64,000 nucleotides of DNA from Heterobilharzia americana. Taxonomy: Eukaryota; Platyhelminthes; Trematoda; Strigeidida; Schistosomatidae. Both the position numbers and the translations under genes were made by a program. Where the stretch lies: assembly GCA_944470555.2 (NCBI GenBank), contig OX104127.1:95752708-95816707 (forward strand), given 5' to 3'. This document shows, piece after piece, positions 48,301 through 60,300 of this stretch (positions are counted from its first letter, which is position 1; each line of letters begins with the position of its first letter). The notes below the pieces were generated by a model that saw nothing but the letters and a program-made list of their open reading frames with translations, was not told the origin of the DNA and made no database searches.

Positions 48301-51300
48301 CCTCAACCACTAATTCTTATCGTTTCAAGGACCCCAGTCAGGTAGTCTACATCTCCCAACACAGGCTCAGGTCAAGAATCAGGGACTTCCTCGACTGGTG
48401 CCAGGTTTTGGTCCGACCCACCTTGGACCGTCTTCCAACCTAACCCAACATCCCCCAGAATTGCACATCAAGATAGGTGGTGGTGGCTCGGTGTGCACAG
48501 TACATGTCCAAGCCATCTCAGTTGACAACCTCATCAACCGACTTGCCTATCTTGCCTAGTACCCTTCGCCCGACCTCAACATTGCTCACACGATGATTGC
48601 ACTAAACGCGAGCAATACTATGAAGACATCTGTGATCAAAAACCTGTAACCGTTTTGTGTTTTCAGGTTTTAACGGCTATCTCAGCCTTATAACAGGACA
48701 GAACGGACTGTAGGGCAGTATACTCGGCCTTTGATAGATAGTCGGATATCTCACCAGTTGACAGCACAGATGACGCAAACTGGCAAATGTGAAACGAGAC
48801 TGGTCTATCTGAGCTGAGATTTCGTCAGCAACCAACCCGTTGGGGCTGATGCAACTCCCCAAGTAAGTGGATTACTCGACATATTCCACCACTTCACTTG
48901 GTGTCCTTAATTTCGTAGTAGGTGCACATCAGTCCTGAAAAGTCATCTTGCATTTGACAGGTGTCAGCGAAACACATGCCAAACATTTTCAGGTTTCGGC
49001 TCAACGTGTTCAAAAGACCCTGGATTTTGTCAACGTCTTCACGCAACAGAACAATATCGTCCACATACCCGAAGTCAACCAGGTAACCTCCAGAGAATAG
49101 ATCAATCCCCATGAAGTCAGACGTACCTAAGATCATGTCCATTAGTACATATATGACGAAGTCAAATAGGAACGATGACAGTGGGCATCTCTGGCAGACA
49201 ATACTAGTTGTCGTCAATTCATATGATACCTCTACGTAAGCCCTCACGCGACTGCATGAGTTCAAATAGAGAGCTTCGATTAGGGTTGTATACTTGCTCG
49301 GTACCCCCCTAACAGTCAGACACTGTCACAAGATCTCACGGGCGACAGAGTCGAATGCCGCTCTTAGGTCACCAAATATGGCAAGTATCAGCCACCGACT
49401 TAGTAGGTATGCTTGTGTTTCCGAACCTGTCGGGGAGGGTGAAAATATGATCGATACACCGTTGTCCGGCTCTGTCTGAAACCTGCATGTGTTTATCCAG
49501 TTTGTTGTTCTCGAGCTCCAGTTAGGCATCGGATAACTATGGATCCTAGGATTTCGGACACAATACTAGTCAAACTAATTTTCTTGTGTTAATATAAGAA
49601 CAAGCGTTTGAACACCAGGAGACTAGTTCCCCTATGGTTGTCACAAGATTTCTCCCCTTTGTTGTAGACTGGGGATGATCAGTGAAGTACACCAACCTGA
49701 CGGCACTGTCTCTGACTCCCATACACTACACAGTATCTCAATCTATCCAATCAGCAATTTCCTACCTCCATCCTTGTAAACCTTGGGTGGCAAACTGTTA
49801 TGTCTTGTTGCTTTGCATCGTTTCAGGTTCGAGACAGCTTTCTCAACTTCAAGGAGAGTTGGAGGACAGACATCTATGTTCCATTCAGGTTCGGGGTGGG
49901 TGGATGTTGAGTGACTGAAGCGTTGCTGAGACTCAGTTGAACTGTACCTCGAGGTGTTCTGCCCAACGTTCTAGCCGCCAGTTCTGGGAGGTTATCAGCG
50001 TCTCATCCTTTTCGGTGGTGGTTTCACTAACCGTCGTCTTCTTGCCGGTATCCTTAATAAGCCTAATTAGTTGCTGGGTTTTACCCAACGTTAATGCCTT
50101 ATGCATATTTCCTGCTCTCACCACCCACCACTTCTCGCCATCATTGCGAAGACTCTTGGTCAACTTACGTTTAAGTTGCTTTCGCTCTTTAGTGTGTTCA
50201 AAGTCAGTTGGAATCAGTCTTCTCGTATCATTCATTTCGGATGACGTTTGGGGAATCCAATAACGTTTGCTAACTTTTGGGTGTAGGTTACCAATTGTCT
50301 TTACCGCTGTTCCTATAGCAGACTTGAAGTCACGCCAAGTTTCCTTAGAATAAGCACTGCTGTCACGTTCAAATAAGTGCTTAGCTGACTCCTATCTATG
50401 TAGGTATTTTTTGTTCAAATCTTCTGGTCGAAGGTGGACACTGTTATCTTTTGTGTGGTTGTTGATGTTGTGTACGGAATTGTAAATGGACTTCCGGTCC
50501 TAATATTTTCAATTTCGGTACTTTTACTCCTGATGGTTTTTTTACGGCTTTTTTCGGGGACCACTTCGTCAAGGGTGTTTTGGTAATAAATATATGAATG
50601 AAAATGGTGTGTGCAGTTGGATGTTGATTAGCAAATTTTTCAATGGCAAGTTAACAGTCTGGTAATTTCTTTATTTCGCTCGGGATTTTAAGAAATTGGA
50701 TAACTTATTATTTTTGGAAAATTTCTGTTTTGAATCTGGAAGAAAAAATTATTGCTAGATATTTTTGTTTTATTTTTAGCGTACTGGTCTCAAGCTGGCA
50801 ACTAAATATCGATCCAGTCCAGAAGTTACATCTGTGAAATGGACTAAGGATGGCAGACGTATCCCGTCTGATTTCCCTGGACACAATGATTATCTGTTGA
50901 AATTTCCTGATCATGTTAACCGAAATCACTCTGGTATGTTACCCATTTTGCTGTAGTTGTCTATTACAATTTTTTTCTCCCCTAGTCGATCTTTTTAATT
51001 TCTTTGGAATAAGATTATGTTCATTGTGATTCTTATTGGTCAAGGGGTTGTAATAGAGCGCTGCGTTATCAATTATCTCCTACCAAATGAAACTTCGGTG
51101 TACACATGCATACAGGTTAATATCACCTGTCAAACTGATGGGAGTAGAATGGATTTGATTACTTAATGCTAGGGTTAACTAGTTCACTAGTTACTAGCCG
51201 GTCCTAAGCTCGGGTAGAGAGGGAAGGTTGGCCATTGGGCTAGCTACCCTACCCCGGAAAACCAATCCAGTCGCCAAAGAAACTTCAAAGCACAGACAAA

Positions 51301-54300
51301 ATATAAAACATAAAAACAAACTTATTCCTCGCTGGAATCGGAGAAACGAAATGACGCCGGTTGATGAAAGCCTTCGGGAAGCCAGTTGGCCGATGTGTGT
51401 TCTCTTCTCTCAATGCAAGCGAAAGTAAGGATGGGGATATGGAATGTCCCCACTATGTTTGAACCTAACAAGGCAACCCAGATTGCAAACGAGATGAGAA
51501 GGCATATCATTGAAGTGCTAAGAATCTGCGAAAGCGGATGGAATGGAAGTGGACTCTCCAAACTGTCAACTGGGAGTCAATAATCTACTCCGATATTGTC
51601 ACCCAGACGACAACCACGAGCACAGCACACTGAGTTTTGGAGTGGCTATCATGATGTCCCCAACAGCATCGAAGGCTCTCTCTCATACAGTGGGAACCAA
51701 TCCCTTCCAGGATCATGACAGCAAGGTTCAACTCAAAAGGAAGGAAAGTCACAATCATACAATGCTATACGCCACTCACCTTCAAATAATGCAGATGAAG
51801 AGAAGAAGGAGGAATTCCACAGACAACTGTAATTAACACCGGACAAGACCTCAGTTGGCGACATCAAAATTCTAATGGGTGGGGAGACATGAATGCCAAA
51901 CTGGGGTAGGACAACGCAGGAAGAGAACCAATCATGGGTAGAGAAGCACTCGGTGAAATGAACGAGAATGGAGAATTGTTGGCAGAATTCTGTGCATTCA
52001 ACGATTTGGTGATTGGAGGCGATGCAGTGTGTTCAAGCACAAGGATATTCACAAAGCAACATGGATTTTATTTCCCCAGATGGACACACTAAAAATCAGA
52101 TCGACTTCACTTCAATCTCAAGAAAGTGGAGATGGAGACGCAGCCTACTGGACACAAGGTCAAGAAGAGGAGCAAATGTAGGTGGTTCATACCACTCACT
52201 ATCTAGTGCAAGGAACCTACCTTCCAAATCAAGTTGAAAGCCTTCAAGGAAGCTGGTGATAGACCACAGTTCGAGTTCAACACCCAGAGACTGAAGGAAA
52301 AAACTACAAAAGAAATCTTCACGTCAACCATCAAGACAAAATGGGAGATATCGAGGAACATTCCTGAAGAAACCTGTGTGGAAAAGAACACTGGAAGTCT
52401 TTGAAAGAGATGTGGAAAGAAACCTGCACAGCCGTATTAGGAAGGAAGAAGAAAGAAGACAGGACAAGGAATGGATCTCAATGGATACATGGAAGCTGAT
52501 AGAGGAGAGGAGGATGGTGAAGCAGAAGATAAACGAGTACAAGGATGTCCAACGACCAGAGGAACTGAGTACAATGTATAAAACACTACACTGGACAAAG
52601 AAGTGAAGAAGAGTGCACGGAAAGACAAAAGACACTTCTACGAAACACTGGCAGGCAAGTGAAGCAGAACAGGCTGTTGGTAGGAGAGACAGACACCTGA
52701 CAACATTGTATCAAATAACCAGGTTACTATCTGGTAGGGAAGAGATCAACACAGATGAAACCAGTAAAGGGTGATGAAGGAAATATAATTAAGAAAGAAG
52801 AGAAACAAGGAAACAGTGGGCCGACCACTTCAAGAAGCTCTTGAATTGACCACCACCATCTGCAACTCGTTCAGAAATACCACCTGCAGCCCAGCCACAG
52901 AATTACCAGTGAACATAAATCCTCCAACAAAAGTGGAAGTTCTGAGCACCATAAAACTACAGAAATGCGGGAAAGCAGTAGGACCAGATGAAATCCCACC
53001 AGAAGCACTGAGAACAGACTCAGAGACGACAGTGGACATGCTCACACCACCACTGCAGAAGGTGTGGAAGGAAGAGAAGGTACCTGGCGATTGATTGGAA
53101 GAAGGGTTACCTTGTCAAACTCCCGAAGAAGGGAGACCTCAGTGTTTGCAAGAACAACAACTGGCGTGGAATCATGTTCCTATCCACCCAATGCAAGCAA
53201 AATATTGAGCCACATCATTTTGGGGAGACTAAAGGATGCACTGCACTCAAAACTATAACCAGAACAGGCTGGCTGGATTCAGGAAGTACAAATCATGTGC
53301 GCACCAAATTGCAGCACTACGCTACGCTACACATCATCATAGAACAGAGTGCAGAATGGCAGTCAACTCTCTACCTTATCTCAACTTCATCGACTTTGTA
53401 AAGGCCTTTGTCGGCTTCGACCGACAAGTAGTTTGGCAGTTGCTTCAACACGACGGAGTATCACAAATCTTTATCAACCTCATTCAACAACTATATGAAG
53501 ACTCCACATGTCAGCCAAGTAATTCACAATAGGAATCTCAGTGATGCTTTTGAAGTGAAGACAGGAGTAAAACAAGGCTGTCTACTATCACCAGTGATTT
53601 TCCTGATTGTGGTCGACTGGATCATGCAACAAACAGTGAGCAGCGAAAAGGGGATACGCTGGACTGAGGAAAGGATCCTAGAAGATTTGAATTTCGCCGA
53701 CGATGATTTGTGTCTAATGTCACACAAACTTGAAGATCTACAGGCAAAATCCAACAAGTTTACAGAAAAGGCAGGGCAGCGAATACGGGACTTCAAGTGA
53801 ATATAGAGAAGACAGAGGTGGAGGTGATGAAGATACCCAACCAACAACACCAACACCAACAACAACAACAACAAACTCCAATGACCATCAACGGGAGAAA
53901 CTTAAAGGAAGTAACCTCTTTCATCTATCTAGACAGCATCGTTTCAACTACAGGTGGCGGCACAGATGAAGACGTCAAAGCCAGGATCGCAAAAGGAAGA
54001 CAGGCGTTTATTTGCCTGAAATCAGTGTGGAGATCTTCTGCACTCAGCATAAAGCGTAAACAACATCCGGATTTTCAACAGTAACATCAAGTCAGTGCTT
54101 CCATATGGTTCAGAGACTTGTAGCGTTACGAAGAGCATTTTCAACAAACTACAGACATTCATCAACAACTGCCTACGCTGGGATAGCCAGAAAGAATAAG
54201 CAACAAGGAACTCTGGCTGGCTGGTGACGAATCAACCAAGAAGTTATCGCTCAACAAATATGCACTGGAAGGAAGTGGAGATGGATGGGATTGGGCATAC

Positions 54301-57300
54301 ACTGAGAAGGCCGACTGGGGACATCACACGTCAGACCAGGCACTCGAGTGGAACCCCGATAGGAAGCGACGAGTTGGGTGTCCGAGGTGAGGGTGACATG
54401 GAGGAGATGGTGTGAGGAGGAAATAAGAGCTTGTGGGCTGTTGTGGAGCCAGGTTCAAAAGATTTCAGAGAAGAGAGTGGAATGGAGACGTGCTAGTGAA
54501 GCCCTATGTTTCATTAGGAACCCAAGGGACAAATAATAATAATAATATAAATGGTTAAGAATTGAGTGCATAAACCAATGACTTAGATAGCCTTAATAGA
54601 TAACGTCGTTTCACTAGATAATACAGTTTACATTTTTTCCTGTTGCTTGGGATTTTTGGTCGGACTGGCTGTTGATTATACATTGGCTCAGTTTTTTGGT
54701 TTAAGTATCACTGAACTAACCTTTGACTATTGCTTTTTTGTCGCGTGGATTTCTTATTCTGTTGTTCTTGACTGTTGTTTGGTTAGTCGATATGGGCAAT
54801 TCACAACTCCGTTTCTCTTGGTAGAGTGATGTGCTGCACCATAAATATTTCTGCAATCACACATTTTTGTCCTGAACAATCGTCGAAGTCTTATCTCTGC
54901 TACCTAATCTTCCTGTTGGTGAAATACCTACATTTAAATGGAGCACTAGTGATGACTTTGTTTGTAGTGAAATCTAACTAATGTTGGATAGTTGGAGACA
55001 ATCAGCAAGAAGCTCTGAACCTAGGTTTCCTGCTTGTTGGCACGCGTGAGATTGGAACCCGCGTCGTCGAATCAGATACACTATCACTAAGCTGCACCTG
55101 TGTGAAACCTAGTGTTGTTACCTGACTACGCAAACCTCGATAAATAAAGCATGGCTGGAACCCACTATCCACTGTCTGAAAGTTGACTACCTAGACACAA
55201 GAACCCTTGCTTCACTACTGTTTTCTCGGTCTTCAGACCATATTTTTAAAAAAATTATGCAGCTCTGGTTATTGGGCTTCTAAATATCATTATTTTACCC
55301 TCTGGAGAACTGCTTAGATATTATGTTCTCAGTTTCACTTTTGTGTTCTCTAAGTTGAGTATTCCTTATCACCTCTTCTTATAGATTTCTCATTATGGTT
55401 ACTAATTGTAAGAAATACAACTTGTTTTTGTCACGGGTTGTTTTCTATTTCTGTTAAGCTAAGCCTTAAATAACGGTAAACTTCTGCATCCTAAAACTGT
55501 CGACTAAAAATGTCATCTTTCTATTCCGCTCATTAGTACTTTTCAAAAATTGATTTTGTCCATTAAACTAAGTGGCTTGAACACTGAAAATTAGTAATGT
55601 TCCCTATGCCTTTACTCATCTTTTGTTATTGAATAGTTGACTCAACTACAGTTATTGAACTCTGTCAAGGTGAAATTTAGCGCTTCTGTAGTTAATTTGT
55701 CTTCCCCTCTTGACCTATCAAGAGATATGGAGTGACAATAGTTTTGTTTCATCAGCGTCACTAACCTATCAATGCTCGCATCGCCTTATGCTTCATGCTT
55801 TGTAATGCAAAAGGTAGACACATAGTTCATGTTAACTGTACACTTTAATATGAAAAATATGGCCCTATCCCCTTCACTGCAGGCCTGCTTAAAGATTGGG
55901 TTACCAAGAAATTTTCACCGAATATATCTTATCGAATTCTCCCCTTTCAGTTTTTGGAAATCGAATTGTCTCTTAAACGTGTCTTGTACTCCCGCACGTT
56001 TTTAAAATATTTTCAAACTGCAGTTCGTCAGGCCAACAACAAGACGAGGGAAAAACACTAAACTGGTAGGAGATGGATTTAGAAATACACTCGTAGGATT
56101 TTGAGATGATAGAGAATATTTGTAGCGCAGGAGAATAATTCTGATGATATTGTGTCCTGTGAGCTGGATTGTTTAGTCGTTGGCAACTGTGGTTGAAAAA
56201 TCAAGCGGACGACGCAAAGAACATAGAAGAAACACCCTTCGAGAGAAGCTTGCCAAGACTTCAAAGCCGCGAGCATCAGAAGAGAAAGAAGCAAATAACT
56301 ACGTGGTCAACTTGTCCAAATAACCCCTGACTAAATCCGAGGAACTTCTCCTTCAGAAAGAATTAAATCACAGTACGGGAGGCGCTCCAGGGTCGGAATT
56401 ATTCGCATTCTTAGAGTCATCACTGAAGACTTCAGGAGTAAACTCTAAAACCCAACAAGAAATACGACAAGTAATTGTACTTTTGACCAGGCGGAAGCAA
56501 ACCTGCACTCAACTAACTACCGAAAAACGCAGAGCTCTTAGGAAACTGAAGAATTAAAAGAACGTCGTTATAATTCCAGCTGACAAAGGGCGTATCACAG
56601 TAGTCATGGATAAATACGACTGCATCAAAAGGGCAGAAGACTGACTTATGAACCGAAATGTATATCAACCAATGGAGATAAATCCCATTCGAAAGTTTGA
56701 TCACCAAATCACCAAGACCTTGAACAAACTCATCAAAGCGGGATAAATTACAAAACAAGGGCAATGGAGAATAAAATCCAATAGACCTACTATCCCACGT
56801 TTCTATAGTAGACACGACTGAACAACCTAGCTCAGAGATCATATCACCATCAGAATTAGAAATGCACGAGAATGCAGGATATTGCTGTTACTAGGGTACT
56901 TATGTCCAACTGCAAATGTTTGTACTGGCTGAATAACCTACCAACATCGAGATTTCGCTCTATTTTCTTTTCGCCTACCAGTCCAGACCGGAAGCTAATG
57001 TACAATAATTATTTCGTTGAAGAATATTCTACAGGGAATGAGTTTGATGGAATATTAAATGCTGAGAATTTCGCACCGTATCACATATGTTGTTGTCTGG
57101 AATAAAGCGATTATTATGACAATTATTGTTATGTATAGTACTAATGGAAAACAAATTGCTGCTTAATATTTTGTAATTGCTTTTCGTAATCCTTGTGTAA
57201 GTTTCCCTTTACACCTCTTCCTGTAAACTTTATGAGTTTCAACTGATTGAAGAAGTTCATAAGGTTTCGTTGTGCTAGTTTTGTCAAACTAAATTCTATT

Positions 57301-60300
57301 TGAAATTCAGAGGATTCTGTTTAAAGTGTTTAACTTGTGTAGGCGGTACACGTTTATTCACTAGGATAAAAGCGACATCAACTCATATGATGCATTAGAT
57401 CGCATGAAGAAAACAGAATTTTCACTTCTCGGTCAGTTTTATGAATTCATCCTATTTACTACTTTATGGATCAATTCCCAATTTCGGTGTGAATGTTCAT
57501 TTGTATAGGTGCAGTAAACCATTTATTTTATTTATATCGATTTTAGCTATATCCAACCGGATTTCCGTCTTCTCCGTTTCCTTTTAGTTGGCTAATGTTC
57601 TCAGTATCTCATCGATCGAACTCTTATGTATCTATTCATTACGTGTTTTCATATATTTTGGCTTTTGTATCTATGTATCTCTCTTCAGCTTGGTTTTTCA
57701 TTATTTTCATTTCCATATTCACACTTGTATGTTTGTCCATATTTCACTCATTAAGATTTATAGAAAAAAAGGGGGGGTAGTGGTAACCAAGTTTGATATT
57801 TGTATTTAGTTCTATGTATCAGTATTAGGTTTTTACATATGGTTAGGTTTGTCCCTTAAGTTTTAGTCAATTCCTCTGTCCTCATTCCTACCCATCGATC
57901 TAGTAAACATGCCCCCGTTTATTTCTTATCGATTTATTTTTGAGCTGAAGCCTGCTACTTGACCGGTATGTTTTTTCCCATAAGCTGATTTGCAAGGTTA
58001 CTTAATTTTTAAACGTTGTTTAAATTTTTTGTCTCTCGGTTCATTTCTTTTCTTTCTCAGGAACTTATAATTTACTTGTGGAAAGTGGCAATGAACAAGT
58101 CAATTTCCAATTTATAGTTAGTGTAGTTGGTCCACCTGAAGTAATACGTGCTCCTCCGCCACTACTTTTAGTCATGGAAGGACAAAATGTAACATTCAGT
58201 TGCCAATTGGATTCGTTTAAAACAGAGGTAGATTTCTTAGCAGTGGAAGTGTTTTTTTTGACGCACTTAAAATACACGTTTTTTCTTGTCATATGTTAGA
58301 ACTTTTTCTTGACATTGTTTAACATCTGTGTGAAGTATTCCTGTCATGTACATATGAAAAATGTCAAACCTTTATCAAACTGGAAATAAGGGTATATGGC
58401 GAACAGCTATTGTAAATTTCCTACTTCAGCTCATACTGCTTTCAACAGCATCTCGAATGCAAAGTATTAAGTATTGTATTGTGATAAGCCAATTACTAAT
58501 AATTAATATAGCACAAATGGTCTAGGAGTAGAACTATTTGGGAAAATGGTACTGGAGAGATAGGAGAATTAACCAAGTGCAAGAGAATAATCGCATATGA
58601 CTACTGACCAAACCAGGTCTCCAATTTATGTTGTAATTTAGGACGCACATTTTGTTGTATTGGAGACTTGTCAGCTCGATGTACCTGCATCCCAGTAAGT
58701 GATAGTGTTCCTGTTGATACTCAAACCCAGCACTCATCAATTCTCAGGCAGTATCCTTACCCACTAGGCTATTAAACCATGATAACCGCTCCTTGTGTGA
58801 GAATGATATATTTTGATGTTATACCTTGTAATTTAGTTAATGTGTTTGTTAACAGATGTACAGTCTGTGGCATCGCCATTTATCTTTACTCATTCATAAC
58901 AAAAATAGGTTGCTTTGTAATCCATAGTCTCAACAGTATTTTACATTGTCCCTTAATTTAAATTTTATTGGAAATTTGTACTTCAAACTAGTTGCCAACT
59001 TGGACTTTTACGTTTCATTTTCTTCATTTTTCGCTTCCCTACAACTTATTTTTATTTTAGCGAAAAGCTTGTGTTTGGAAGTTTCTAATACCGTGTTCAT
59101 TGTTTAAAAAAGACAGATGATATAGGCTGCCATTCACAAGCAACGGTAATGTCTATTTGTAGGCCTCCAGATGTCAATGTTTGTTACATTGTTGCTACTG
59201 AAATCAGATAGTACATCGGATATATCAACAAGTAAATCGAATGTTGGATAGGTAGTAGTATAAACAAACATCAAATCTCGTACGTAAGTAAATACATTCA
59301 AACTGTTACGCTTCTCAGCGGTCTGTTGAAAAGCACGCATTGACAATAAAAATAATAGGAATATGGTGAACAGATGGTTATAATTGTAATAACATGTTTA
59401 AGATACAAAGGTGAATAAGTAGTGGCCCATTTTACTCCATCAATCTTATGTCATGTCATTTGGGCCATCTAACCACTGATATTGCTATATCTTGGATGTC
59501 GACACTTTTCAAAACTCGATATTCAAACTTAAGAATGGATATAACTCTCAAAGATTTCGGTCACTTGAGAGTTTTAGTAATATAGGCGTGATAAGAGCTG
59601 CATATTGCTTATCTGATATAACCCTAACTGTTAACAACTAATTGTAAATATAGAGTTGGTCATAAAAGTGCTATTTGCGACTAATGGAAATAACTCCGAA
59701 GTTGAAAGATTCAGCAGTTTTTATCTCATGTAACTTATTTTCTGCAAATTGTTCGTAAATGTCATAGATTGCAGTGTTGATACCTCACCTTTATGACAAA
59801 ATCTATTTTGCTTAGCAGTACATTTGTGTTACTAGTTTCAACCAGAAAAACCACTTATCAGTCAAATTCATTTGTGAACATCTGGCTGAATCCAGGGGAA
59901 ATCGCTCAGCCTTTAGCAGCTTAACACTCCTCTGTGTAAAGGTTCTATGCATTCATATATGGCTTTTAAAAGCATCTTTAAAAATCATATAACCCATGTA
60001 TTTTGTAGAGCTGTGGCTCGGTGGTTTAGGGAGATGGTTATCAACCATTGGATCACAGGTTCGAGCCCCACTCCACCTACTAAGGTTTGGGCAGACAAGT
60101 AGTATCACTAGGCCTCGTACAACAGGTGTGGCTCATTGCCTACTGCACGGATATGCACAGTGTGTCTGAGTGCGTTCCACTCGTTTTTTCGTTTTCGTCC
60201 GGTTGACTTCTTTCCTTTTAAACTTTAAGTAAATTATTAAGATTTCAGTTAAGTATTAGTCCTGCCTTCATTTAAAAGCTGTGCAGTTTATGCATTTGAC

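Noticed and set aside
54647..54829. 60-codon hydrophobic frame in intron 6
   Set aside because: Hydrophobicity follows from T-rich sequence; no acceptor/donor pair keeps the adhesion gene in phase.
58228..58299. Extension of exon 7 past the GTAGAT donor
   Set aside because: The frame stays open for 23 codons (to 58296), but the Ig4 pattern continues only after joining exon 8 (TLEING), and phase 0 fits.
60001..60075. Possible functional tRNA gene
   Set aside because: Box A and B are clear, but the cloverleaf is imperfect and the same body sequence follows at 44.6 kb, so it is a SINE head.
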